64,000 bases of DNA, taken from positions 39,843 through 103,842 of the forward strand of contig VXCM01001395.1 in the NCBI GenBank assembly GCA_014773175.1. Reading direction: 5' to 3'. Under the pieces are notes generated by a model that worked only from the letters and a program-made list of their open reading frames with translations, was not told the origin of the DNA and did no database searches. Below, one piece after another: positions 29,407 through 41,793 of the stretch (its first letter is position 1; the number at the start of each line of letters is the position of its first letter). The position numbers and the translations under genes are program-made. The DNA comes from Lucifuga dentata (lineage: Eukaryota; Chordata; Actinopteri; Ophidiiformes; Bythitidae).

Positions 29407-31172
29407 TGTCAGTAGTCATCATGTCTAACCATCAAGCAACACTCGCCATTCTTGCCCCATGTGGCCATTAGTTGACACTACTGGATAACACCCACAAATG
29501 TAGACATACACGGTGACAAACACATGCACAAGCATCACAAGCATGCTGCAAGGTCACAGATGCTACACGCATGCTACACACACATTCACAGTCAGTCATT
29601 CTCCCTCACTCTTTCTTTTCCTTGTACCACCCACAGCCATGCACACTCATTTACACTTACACACAGAGGTTTGAAGATAACAAGCTGCATTTACTCTCTC
29701 TTTACTAGTACTGGCAATTTGCTAGTGTTTCCATTTTGTGAGGCCTTTATGGAACATTATGGAACAGTCATGACCAGTTATTTTGAAGAATAGGGGTTTT
29801 TATTTAAAACATGAAACATACATGCATTTCAGGAATTCTTAAGAATGCTTACAGATTAACACAAAGTGAGTTGAGTTTTGGTGCATTTTTTTTAATCAAA
29901 ATTTTGATTGTACTACTACTACTGTGATAATTTTACTTGAATATAGGGTTTTAGTTGTTTTTCAGCCCTTGCCTACACACAAACACACAGACTCCTCTGC
30001 CCTTACTGACTGTTCCATCCTCCAGATGGAGCGACGTGTAATTACAACCCGTTAAGCTGCCCAGAATCCTTTCTGCCTCTTCAGAGAGCTTGAAAAGACT
30101 ACACTGCTCTTTCTAGTCTGCAGAATATTTCAGTGTACTCTGTTCCCTTCCTTCTCCCTCACTTGTTTTCTTTCCTGACTTCTGCAAACCTTTCTCCAAC
30201 AGAATATCCTGCTTCTAGTAACAATACAAGACCTTGTTTGAAAATTGGACATTATCTGCAGCTATGGTCAAATAAAGAAATGATTTTTTAGCATTTTGAG
30301 TGGAAAATCCACCTGCGGCATTATTGGTAAATGGCTGTTATATGAGACAAGTCCCTATTCAGTATCATGTTTTCTTGTACGTACGCGGGTATGTGGTTAA
30401 TCCTCACTGTCCCTGAACCATGCTGATGTGTCTGATGTGAACTTTCCTCCACTAACCACAGGATTCAAGACAACAAGCCGATGTGTGTTGTAAGGCCAGC
30501 TGCACTCTGTGTTTTAAGGAGACACGTAGCTTTGTAAACAGAGATGGTATCCAGATGAGAGGCTAAGGGTTCACCGGTGACTCTTTCACTCTAGCGCGTG
30601 GGTAAACACAATGGTGAGCACGTCTGGATAATGCAGGGTACATAAGACATAGTGGGAGACAAATATTTACAAAGCCAAGCTGACTTATTAATGAAAGAAG
30701 CAAGCTTACAGTAGCACAGTAAGTAGCACAGTAAGATGATACGGATGATGATGATGTGTAATTCATTGTAATGATATAAACATTATGACATATTTGACTA
30801 TTAAGTATTATCTCGACAGTTAATTAGATACTAACACGGTATAATTATTGCTGACTGCTGGATTAGGCATGAGACTGTTTAAAAGACCTCTGAATGGATG
30901 ATGCAAATGTTGCATGATTTTCTGATTGTCACTGTGAAAATTTTGCCATTTGTACAGTACATCATAAAATTAGTTATTCCCAATGACTCAGAGCTTACCA
31001 GGATAGTAAAGGTAACTGCTAATCATAATTTCAGCTGCTAATGACTTTATACATGTGTATGAGACATAGATCATATTCTGTAATCATTCAGTCCTCTAAG
31101 AAATATTTGGGAATCTCCTGATGTTGCATCATAATTGGCATAATCATAATGTTCAGACCAGATGTTGTTATA

Positions 31173-31173
<1 letters not shown>
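29405..31173. other. Intergenic, nothing recognised
   Basis: CA-rich and AT-rich sequence without coding motifs. Confidence 0.5.

Positions 31174-31220
<47 letters not shown>
31174..31220. repeat. (CA)n microsatellite
   Basis: About 23 CA units, 40 bp upstream of repeat copy D. Confidence 0.97.
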
Positions 31221-31223
<3 letters not shown>

Positions 31224-31259
31224 TGAAATTAAGAACAAATCATAATTGCAACCATTATC

Positions 31260-31809
31260 ACCTCTGCCAAGGAAGTTATGTTTCCACGTGCATCTGTGGT
31301 TGGTTGGTTTTGATTAGCAGGATTACTCAAAAAGTTATGAACCAATTTTGACAAAAGTTAGTGGAGGCATGAAGCATGACCTATGGAAGAAACTATTAAA
31401 TTTTGGTGCTGATCTGAAATTTTGAAAAGATTGCAAGATAGGCTATTTTTTCCCTATATTTCTGTCAGTTTCATCAAAAGCAATACATCAATCTCAAGTG
31501 AAAAAGAATCAGGTTTATTTATCCCATGGCAGACTATCAATCAATCCAGATCCGATCTGATGGGCTAAGATATACTGTATGTTTGGGCAGAAGATGCGTC
31601 ACTGAATTTACTGCGCAGTAACAACTCTGGCTAGAAATAAGCAACAACCACTAACATGCAGCTAAGATGATGCTGATTCAGATGGTTTTGACGTATCTTT
31701 AATAGATCCAGAAAAATATTACATTTATTATAGATGTTTTCTTTCTCTTTAGGCCAATATCTTATTAGAACAGGACAAAAATCCAGGCTTGTTCGGCCTT
31801 GGCAGAGGT
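31260..31809 (+). repeat. Interspersed repeat with CTCTGCCAAGG ends, copy D (both ends present)
   Basis: ACCTCTGCCAAGG at 31260-31272 and its exact reverse complement CCTTGGCAGAGGT at 31797-31809 bound about 550 bp. The interior includes the family block TAGCAGGATTACTCAAAAAG followed by TTATGAACCAATTTTGACAA. This is the most complete copy in the window. No protein-coding capacity seen, so it is non-autonomous or a relic. Confidence 0.75.
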
Positions 31810-33565
31810 ATGTGCTCCAATGAATGTCCTTCTAGTAGAATTCTAAATTAATCTTCTCTGATATTTATTGTTGAGGATGTATGTTGTGACGGTGTAGCTG
31901 TTGGAGTCTATGATTTCTGATGTCTCTAGAGATGAAAGCGATGTTTCCGCTAAAGCACGGTACCATGGGGACTTTCCTGAGGGAGTGGTCATGTTTATTC
32001 CTTTCAGAGAGGAAGCTCTCTGTTTGGTTCACATGATTGTTTTGCTGCTCCAGCTGCACTCTGCGAGCAGGAACCAAACAGAGGCCTGACAGGTCTCCCT
32101 CCCCTCTGCTACCCATCCTCTCTTCATCACCCCAACCCCCTTCCTCTGTATTCAAAACGCCCCATGAAGAGAAGCTTTTTTTTTTGTTTTGCCACTAGGA
32201 GTTACCTCATCTATTGTTTTGTGATGCTTCGACACCATTAAATATTGACACACTGAATGACGTGGACGTTTGTCTGCAGCTTGTAAACAGAGAGAAAACC
32301 AGCTGTGTTTGTTAACATGAAACACTGAATCACAGTCTGCCTGTGCTTATGAATTATTTCTACTTACATTGTGTGTGCTGAGTTTGTACACACTATATTG
32401 ATTCTAACATTGAGTGTGTATACACAGAGATAAGGGTTTTGATCTGAAATCACATAGGGAAGTCTTTAGTTCAGCAGCTTAATTAAACCTGTTAGTTTAC
32501 ATTTTTAATTTCCAGGATATGTTTCATAAAAAAAACCCAAAAAAAAACCTTTGCAAACATTCAGCAAAATCTCATCCTGTTTTGTTTCAGGATTTTTGAC
32601 CTTAGTTGTAACACAGATAAGTGAATCAGTCCTCAGAGAGCCTCAGGGAAGTGGTTGTCAAACACAGATTTGTACTTTAGGAACTGTGCCAGCATGTCAC
32701 CATCTTGAATCTTGCAGTGATGGCAGCATTTATGGTTTGATTGGTATATGGTTCTATGTATTGTAAATACAATCTACAAAATCTGATGTGGTTTTGGTGA
32801 GAAAGGCATGTTTTCTTAAAAAAAACCAAACAAAAAAACCCCCAGATATGTACTGTAAATACCATCTGCAAATTCTGATGTGGTTTTGATGAGAAAGGCA
32901 TATTTCCCAAACTTGTATTAAATGGACAAAATACCACTACTGGCCTTTTAAAACCTTAGTGGCTCTGCATCCTGCATCCTCGTTCTGATGTAGGATTATT
33001 CAATAAGAGAGGACGTATCAGTCAGTATTTACATGCATGTTAAAACTTTGCAGCAATGCCTTTAAGTCAGTAATGTCATGCAAACACTATAATCAGATTG
33101 AAGTCAGTATAAATAGATGCTGTACTCAAAGAACCAGACCTAGATTATGCAATTGCAAATCGATTTAAGCAAGTAAGGACTCCATCAGCTTTCAATCGCA
33201 TAAGCATTCTGTTCCAGCATTTCCTCAGTTGGTGTTCTTCCTCCCTTCAGCTGATTATGGTAAGTAGCAACTCATTCAGCACACAAATATTAATCTAATT
33301 TATTATATTCATGTTTGTGGGCTGACACCACATTTTTTCCTTAATCACAGTACAGACACTTATGGAGTGTAGAGCATGGTGTGTGTAAAAGTACTGAGTC
33401 TTTTAAGAAAAGTACTGTGCTGTGATACAGTGGAAGACATGCCAATGGAGAGCCCCTCATGTCCTGACAGGTAATATCTATCTAAACAAGAAAGGAATGA
33501 CAAAAAGACACATCAGAGTTTACTTAACAGTCTTTTCTGTAATCCAATATATGTGAATATACTGT
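31810..33565. other. Intergenic; contains a 92-bp-spaced direct repeat
   Basis: No coding exon recognised. See the duplication at 32762-32906. Confidence 0.5.
32762..32906. repeat. Diverged direct repeat, two ~50-bp copies 92 bp apart
   Basis: 32762-32812 and 32854-32906 share TGTAAATAC, CTGATGTGGTTTTG and TGAGAAAGGCAT with a few substitutions; A/C-rich sequence lies between them. Confidence 0.8.
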
Positions 33566-33590
33566 GTATGTATGTATGTATGTATGTATG

Positions 33591-33627
<37 letters not shown>
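33566..33627. repeat. (TATG)n(TA)n compound microsatellite
   Basis: TATG units followed by about 16 TA units. Confidence 0.95.
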
Positions 33628-33629
<2 letters not shown>

Positions 33630-34631
33630 AAAACTGTAAATACATAATTTAAAATCCACCCCAAAATCTCACTTGATTACAGTGGTAATCTCCCAGTGCG
33701 TCAGTAAGGTTCAGATGGCACTGTGGGAGCCAGAGGAGGACACACACTTCCTGTTAAAATGGGTGGCTCTACATTCTAGAAATGTAAGAATGTTAGTGAC
33801 ATTCATTCCATTTGAGTGACACAGTTATTGTGTGGTCTTACTCTCCCTCCAGTTATTCAGTGGTGAACTCCAAGTGTAATTAACATGTGAAACCTGAAGC
33901 TCATTCAGAAAGCAGCAGAATTTTCTGCATTTTTATGCTACTGCATTGCATAGCTTGTGTGTCAGTGTTGATGTTGCCTGCTGTGTGTTTTAACCAGCAA
34001 AAGTCACCATTGTTTTCTAAAGCTTTTAAGAAGACTTCACTGTCTTTGCTGTTTCTCTGCTGCTACATCTACAGTATTTAAAGCTGGTAGTGATGTCATA
34101 GAGCTTACAAATGTTGGCTTGCCACTACACAGACATACACAGGTGTGTGTGAACACTACACATTCACACATGCTGTAGTTCTGTAAGCCAAGGCTTTTTC
34201 ACAGGGACATTCCCACACGTGAGAACTCAGCATAAGCCTCACAGAAAATATGTATGAAAAAAGGTCTCGTGAATGAAAAATTGGTAAAATCTTGTTTCTG
34301 AAGGTCTTGAGACATTTATGCTTGTGAATGAGAGCTGAGCTTAAGGCTAACAATGAAAACTAATAATGAATGAATGAATACAATGAAACAGTATAAGCTT
34401 CTATTTTGTACACTGAATTGTATTATTCTACATGATATAGTTTTGGTATATTTTCTATTGTTGTAATGAGATCTGTTTCATTCAATTCAATCAGTGTGGC
34501 TTCTTCCTCCAGGGTGTTGACCTAAATTCTAGTAAGACACTGACAATGGTTCTATGACTGAAATGTCTAGTTTGCCACTTTTTCCACTATGCAAACATCT
34601 TAGCAAAAGTAAAAAGTGTATTTTTTAAAAT
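33628..34631. other. Intergenic, nothing recognised
   Basis: No coding motif seen. Confidence 0.5.
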
Positions 34632-34757
34632 TTATTCTGGTCTATTGGGCTTAGCGGGCTTATTTGCAGCTTTCTTGGGCATAGTTGCCTTCTTGGCCAC
34701 CTTCTTCTTGGGGCTCTTGGCAATCTTTTTGGCTGCCGGTTTCTTGGCGGGTGCCAT
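34632..34757 (-). pseudogene. Histone H1 C-terminal-tail-like fragment
   Basis: A 41-codon minus-strand frame (ATG 34757, TAA 34632-34634) reads MAPAKKPAAKKIAKSPKKK and then VAKKATMPKKAANKPAK, made almost only of Lys, Ala and Pro with one SPKK motif, as in linker histone tails. No globular H1 domain is found upstream on this strand within about 500 bp. Most likely a fragment of an H1 retrocopy. Alternatives are the last exon of a spliced basic protein (TTAATATAG lies just before it) or a chance Lys-rich frame. Confidence 0.45.
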
Positions 34758-37700
34758 GGGTTTCTATATTAACAGCAGTGTTTTCTTCATGCAAAATGTG
34801 GGAAAAATATGGAATGCATTAGTTTTATCTGTAGAAAATGACACAACACAAACTTTTTCCTTAATGAACCAACATTCGGAGCAGACCAGACTGCATTAAT
34901 TTCAATAGCAGTGCCTTCATGTGATCAAAGCAATAGGAACTTCTGGTGCTGGTTGACATCAGTGTGTTCAGTCTCATTTACCCCTTTTTTGCAAATCATG
35001 ATTTTCTGATGTGCTGTCAGAAGTGAACGTTCTTTTGCAGGAGGATGTTCTCTGGCTCTCACCTCTTCACCCTGTGGGTGAGGCTTCCTCTGGAAGTGTT
35101 AAGGGGGAGTCTTCACCACATGACTCCAATGATGATTCATTGAGCTTTCTTGCTCTCAAGCAAGTTATCCTGTCCTCTCTTTGCCCCAGCCAACATTTCA
35201 CACTCAGTCAGAGAGTGTTGCATTTTTCTCAGTGACTCACAAGTGAATTCATAGATTTAGATGGCCTGTGTGGGTGGATGGTGCCCCCCGTGCTCAAACC
35301 CTGTCATTGCAACTATGAGGCTCATCCAATCTATTTTAGCTACTGTGATAATTCAGTTAAACTGAAATACTTTCTACAAAACATATTGTTTGCATTTTTT
35401 TACAAGTACAAACATCCCAGACATATTAAAACAGCATGTTTGCTGGACTAAATCCAACCTGCATTACATAAACTCATTTCAGAATCTGAAAAAGTTGATG
35501 TTGTGAAGTAGTTGGTATTGTGTTGGCTGAAATATTGAGTTTATCACAGTGGATCTCAGAAGTCATGTTTCTGAGGATTAATGGCTCCTTTCCTCTTTTT
35601 TTACACATACACACACACACAAATGCAACAGGCTTACATAAGTGCACACCCATAATGTACACATCTGCATCTTTGTACTGAGATGTGATCAGAACTCCAT
35701 TCCATGTACCACCCAATCATTAGTACTTCACACCCACTCCGGACACCACTGTTTAACTTGCCTGGGTGGTTTTAAAATGAGGAAAAGGGTGGAACCTTCT
35801 GTGTGCACAGGAGGTGTGATGGCATCCTTCCTTAAAGGAAGTATATGGATGGTGGGAGAGAGGAAACCAGCTCCTCCAAAGGTTAAAGCAAAGGATATGG
35901 AGAGGAAGTTTAATTTAATTGTTTCTGACGTGAGAGATTTATTTACATTCTTTGGTAAATGAGTATCTTGAAGACACCATCTTTCTGTGATGAATGTCTC
36001 CATGTAGAATGTCTTTTTTGGAATAGTATAAGTGACCATAAGGCAGGTTTTCTTTCAGTTCTGAAACAGAGTTATTTCATTACATTAGTCACTGGCTTTG
36101 CTCAGTATCTAATACTTCAGTAAGACCTGCATGAAACCTTTTTTATTATTTGCTAGCGTCTTGGTCTGGATACGTCATCTGGACAAAGTTGTTTTCCAGC
36201 TGGGTTGGTTTCTCTTTTAATCACTTGATTATATTTGGAAAGTTTTTGGAAGGCATTGTGGGAGGGGCAAAACAGGAAGTGTGAGAAGATCAGTAGAATC
36301 AGTGTTGAACAGTGTTCTAATTATACTTACACAATTATAGTTATACTGTAAATTTCATATGAGTATATGTTTGCACTGTATAGTGCAAACATATGTTTGG
36401 GGATTTAAAAGTATTTTCTACAGCTTTTTTCAAGTCCAAGTGATATCAAACCTTCTGGGAGAGGATAATGCCTGCATGAATCACATTAGAAATCCTGCTG
36501 AATTCCAATAGGATTATTGAAATGTTACATTTAAAAAAAATCTCAAAAGATGCCATGCTTGATTTTCCTTTATTCACATGGGTTTCCAATAAATTGTTTA
36601 GTTTCCTGCTAAAACATGTTAAGCAGATGCATGTGTTTGCCCTTTTTGTGATTGACTGATGTCCAGGGTGCTTCTGTGCCTCTCACCCAATGCATTCTGC
36701 AATAGGATCCTACCGTTTGTTACACTGAATGTAAAAAGTGGTCCAAGTGAGAACGAGTTAGAGTGCAATTTTCAATTTGACATTCAATCATGGAAATTAG
36801 TTCCACTAGTTTCCACCAGACTGTGAGCATTTCCAACTGATTTGTTACAGAAATATTGGGCTGATAATATGGAGCAGATCAATACACTGCAGTCTGTGCT
36901 TCACATGGAAGCTTCATTAGCTAAAAAAAACCTGTGGTGCTCAAGTGTCCTCCATCCCTGTCAGATCCAGAGGTGTTGGTTTGTTGCTGGCACTGAACTC
37001 TAACCTTCTTTGTGTAAAGTAAAAAGGACACATCTCTTCTTTGTCATCGAGAAAATATTGTACATTGCCTATGTGAGCTGTATGTAATAACAACTCCCTG
37101 CAGCAGTTAAGCAGACTTACAGACGGCTAAATAGCCTAAAGATTATCAGGATCACTGCCCTCAAACAATAACTGGTGCAGATAAGATAGTGATGTCTAAG
37201 AACCGCATTATCTAAGATATAATTGTTCGTGCCCAAATATTATCAACATCCCCTCTCAAGAACTCAGCAGGCAGGCAGGCATGAGGGCATCAGTAAGGAA
37301 CGGGTCATTAGGTGTTTTCCCACGCCGGTCTATCCTTCAAGACATGGAAGTGAATCCCAGGTTCACACAGGGAGCGTGGGTGCATAGAAACACGTCTGCT
37401 TGATGAAAAACTAAAAGAACAGCAGTTATCTTTGTAATAAATAAATTTTAAGTGTATTTTATTAATATTAATAAATATTTTGAAAAAAACCTGTACAATT
37501 TCCCATGGCCACAGAAAATGGTTGTTCCTGATTGGCTGATCTTTTAAAAATCATATATCAGCATATCTCAGAATTTGTTTGGTTAACCGCTATTGTAAAT
37601 AAATGCACAAGGTAACTGAAAATAACCATAGCAACAATGCTTAATGCTGCATTCTACATTACGTGTTAAATTAAACTAACATGTGTTTGGTAAATGGTCA

Positions 37701-38018
37701 GCATTTAAATGTGAAAATACACTCGGAGATCTCCTGATGGAGAATGGGCTACATAATTACTTACTTATTCAATGCAAATATTCTTCATGTTTGGGCACTT
37801 TTCAAGGTATTTGGAAAATGTCTTCTGTAACTTTATCTGTGCGATTCAGTATATTTCCAGAAATACTTTTGTGCATGTGCAGCTTTATGACTTGCTCGAT
37901 TATATCCTAAGCAGACATGCTCTTGCCTTCATCCCATCTTCACTGAGGTCATCTTTACAGAGAGGGGTATCCTGGACCTAGGCTGTGGGGAAGCAAGAAG
38001 GAAGAGGATGTGAGTATA
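34758..38018. other. Intergenic, nothing coding; one hairpin
   Basis: No exon recognised. A perfect 13-bp inverted repeat lies at 36365-36394. Confidence 0.5.
36365..36394. repeat. Perfect 13-bp hairpin, 4-base loop
   Basis: ATATGTTTGCACT (36365-36377), loop GTAT, AGTGCAAACATAT (36382-36394). Confidence 0.9.

Positions 38019-38053
<35 letters not shown>
38019..38053. repeat. (GT)n(GA)n compound microsatellite
   Basis: GT units followed directly by GA units. Confidence 0.95.
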
Positions 38054-39985
38054 GTTGCACATGCTCTATAGTTCACAGTGCTGGGAACAACTCCAGGCAG
38101 GACTTCCTGTTCTGGACAGGAAACAAAATGGCAACCTATGGGAGGCCAGGAACAATGCTGTGAAAGTCAGCCACCACCCAGGTCAGAGAGCAAGGGGCTA
38201 AATCAGAGAGAGAGGGCTAAGCAGAGCACGTCCCAGTACTGCTGCAGGAACCATGTGTTGAACACCTTACCTCCTGTGGCCTTTGTTCAAAATTCAAAGC
38301 ATGGTGAAGTCTTTCCATAGCAGGTATGTGAAAGTAAAACTGAACAGATGAATCAGATGTTTCTCAGTGCAAAATGAAATTAAGAAGAGGCATTGTACTT
38401 TATATGTGAACTAAAAAAATGTTCAGGAAGTTGAAACCAATTTCTAAATGTTGACAAAACTGCTAATAATATGTTTGGTGAATAACAAGTATAATAATCG
38501 GTAATTGGTTTGTGATGATTTGGATTTTCATTTACCATTGCAACATCCTCTCTTCCTGTGATGCCAAAAGGAGACCATGAAAATCACATAAGCATCACAG
38601 GACATTGAACACATACTGTACAAATCTGCATATAACTAAAGTAAAACAATGCTAAAATTATTTTTTTTTAAAGTATAGCTTATAAAAGTAATGACACAAA
38701 CAAACAAAAACCCATTTAATAATGGTTTCCTGGCCTAAATATTTGTGTATGAAGATTTAATTCCATTGCCAAAACTATTTCTGTTGTGAGGATTCTCATG
38801 TTTCAAAACTGATGAAAATAGCAAGGAGGATGGAAGTATAGAGCTGTGTTTTTGTTTGCAGGATGCTGCACAGACTCTATATTTAGTCCACAGAAATATA
38901 ATAGTCTGTTATGTCGTCATAGTCTTTGTGGACAAGGAACTGTCTTTTCAGCCTGCTGGTTTCTTCTTACTGACTGGAGTATTGTTACCGGGATTTTCAC
39001 AAATAACTGAAATAAGAGTGTCTGAAGCAGAATTCTAACACTTGGGTGCATTATAACACCTTATATCCAGCGGTGCATTGAAAAAGGAGTGAAGGCAGTC
39101 AGGAATTTCAGACAATGGAAAAATCAAGGCCAAATTACCACAGAGCTGAGAAAACTGAGGTATTACGTAATGTAATACAAAATGCCACTTCACCAGAGAT
39201 TTCCGTAGACCATTTTCCTTTTCCAACCACCTACCATCTCCTGATAATGAACTCAAAAATAGAGGTGTGATAAAGACAGGCTTAGAAAGCTCAGTGGGAG
39301 GTTACGCTACAGAAAAGCAGGATTGTGCATGAGTGTTTCTGTAGGCATCATTCCAACCTCAAAAAGTAAAATAAGTCACTGTGAATGTATTATCAGCATC
39401 AGTGAACTGAAATATAAGCTTAGACTATAAAATTAAATATTATAATAATTTCATGAGATGTATTCCTTTTACATGCAAATCGAATACTATGTAAACATAT
39501 AGAACTCATTTCACAGGTACAGCAGGAAATATTACTCATTTCTTTCACAAGTACAACACACACGTACAGTATATTACTCATTTTCTTCTCATATGTAAAT
39601 TAAGTAAATATATTTATTTTCTATGTAGCTTATATTTTATTCTTATATGTACATCACAGCTTTATTTTCATGAGTACTAATTGTGAATTATATTTGTGTA
39701 GCTTCAGGATGATTCAGGATGATATTGTGCTTATTACAGCAGTTTGACTTGAATACGTTTGGAGGCTGTTTTCTACAAAATTTCATTACTGTCACCTTTT
39801 GACAACTTTGACATTTGAAGCTTATACTGCATATAATGATCTGATTTTATATATATATATATACACACACACACATACATATTTGGACAAATGCAGGCAG
39901 TGAGGGTTTACATGCATTTGTTAAATAACATTTATATTGAAGAAGTTATTGTATTATAACAATACAATTACAGGTTACCAGGGTA

Positions 39986-40024
<39 letters not shown>

Positions 40025-41490
40025 TTAAATTTCTGATTGCCAAAAAAAGACCAATTTTCTCACTGTTATGTATACGCCCCATGAAAATAAAGAAAATAGT
40101 TTGATTAAGCCTACTTAAAATACTTGTGGAATTATGGGGAATTTTCATCAGAATAACAAGGTCAATAAATTGTTGAACACAAGTTTTTCAACATTTAAGA
40201 TGAAATGAAATTAATTAGCAAAAGGGCACTTATTAGAGCACATCTATTAAGTCTACTAACTGATCCCACACATGCATTGCATTTAACTCATCCTAACCAC
40301 TATGGGGAGAACATGGAAACCCTAAAAAGAACCAGAGGAAGAGAAGGTGAAGAAACAATTATAATAATAGGACTTAACTGCATTATTTGTGAAGAGAAAC
40401 AGTAGTTTGCACAAATATATCCAGATCTGGACCAAACTGCACTTTTATGCCTTTATGAGACAATGGCAGGGGTTCATATCACTGAAAATGAAATGAGTAA
40501 AACATTAGTGTCATTAGATCTATTTGCTCATCTTATTGTTAAAAATGGCACATTTCAACATTTCAGTGTCTCAATTTAAAGGCACCATTCTTGATCGTTG
40601 ATGATTAGTCACATCAAAAATTAGTCGTACAATCAGCTTGCACTTGGAGTTTCAGCTGACCATGTGCACCACAGAGAAAGTGGACTGGTTTAATTATCAT
40701 GTCTGGTGCCATTGTCCTGGCTGGGATTAAATCTCAGTCATTCTCCTCCCACAGGTTCCTGCTCTCTCTCTTCCTCTTTACTGTTTCCTCTCTACAGAAT
40801 TGAAATTCTGTCAAATTGTGACAGAATTATCGAGGACAGTCATTTTCATCATATAACAATCTCACATCCGCACTGGAATGTCGTCCCCAATCAGTTACCT
40901 TTGTGGGAGAGATGATGAAACAACAAAAATGACTGCTGCAGATCGTGTCTTAGCTGAGAAGCCCAGGGGAAGAAATTTTCTGGGTGAAGAAACAGTTATA
41001 TAGACACTCTCTTATCACAGCTCACAGCTGGTGCATACTTCCAGACACACACCTCTGGAGCTTTCCTTTTACATAACTGCCTTCCTCCACGATGAAAGAC
41101 GGGCCCCTCAGCATGTACGTGCGATTTCAGTGTTGAATACAATAGAAAGTGTTACTGTGAAGATAGTAATTCATAAATGACGTTTCAGTCACATAATTTT
41201 AACCACTGGAACTGCACCATATTATTAGTCTTATTGAAGTGACAATTGTCTACATCTATTTTAAAGTCAAGCTCCTCACTTAGCTTGTCCTTTATCCCTA
41301 ATCATCCAATTCCTGCACAGAGAACCAGAGCCAGCATGGCCAGAAACATCAGCAGTGAACCGAAACTAATTACTGAGTTAAAATTAGGCCCAACAGACCC
41401 CAACGCTTCCTTCCGTTGTTCAACTTGCTTAACTTTAATTAGTTTCCTGGTGTCTATAGAGCATCACAGCGTCACCGATTCATTCTGAAA
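38054..41490. other. Intergenic, nothing recognised apart from simple repeats
   Basis: TA/CA run at 39849-39875 and (AAT)n at 39989-40021. No coding motif. Confidence 0.5.
39989..40021. repeat. (AAT)n microsatellite
   Basis: About 11 AAT units. Confidence 0.95.
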
Positions 41491-41595
41491 TGCTGAGGAG
41501 AAAAGAAGAAGTGGAAGAAGACAACGGAGAAGAAGAAGATGATGATGCAGAAGAAGACGATGATGGAGATGATGATGGTGATGAAAAAGAAGAGT
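41491..41595. repeat. Purine-rich GAA/GAT low-complexity tract
   Basis: GAAGAAGAA/GATGATGAT runs that translate as an acidic Glu/Asp stretch in one frame and as Met/Lys repeats in another. Treated as simple sequence, not a gene. Confidence 0.75.
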
Positions 41596-41734
41596 GCATG
41601 GAGGGTCCACGTGACATGGGTTCCGTCTTGGTATCACCCAGCTATAATCCCACACATGAATCTGACCTCAGCTCATTTTAAGTGCCAACCATTTGTAAAA
41701 CCTCTCTTTGTTCCTTTCTTCTCAGAAGAGGTTT

Positions 41735-41793
41735 GTGTGTGTGGTAGCTCTTTGCTACCACACACACTTAAGCAAAGAGCTACCACACACACA
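41735..41793. repeat. Nested alternative hairpins beside a CA run
   Basis: GTGTGTGTGGTAGC (41735-41748) pairs perfectly with GCTACCACACACAC (41754-41767). The longer 41735-41756 pairs perfectly over 22 bp with 41771-41792. The two foldbacks share a left arm and exclude each other. Confidence 0.9.

Noticed and set aside
34645..34899. Hydrophobic plus-strand frame (Leu/Ala/Phe-rich)
   Set aside because: It is the antisense of the Lys/Ala-rich H1-tail-like frame, so the apparent membrane segment is a translation shadow.
41490..41681. Acidic 63-codon frame
   Set aside because: The Glu/Asp run follows directly from GAA/GAT simple sequence, and another frame is open through the same tract.
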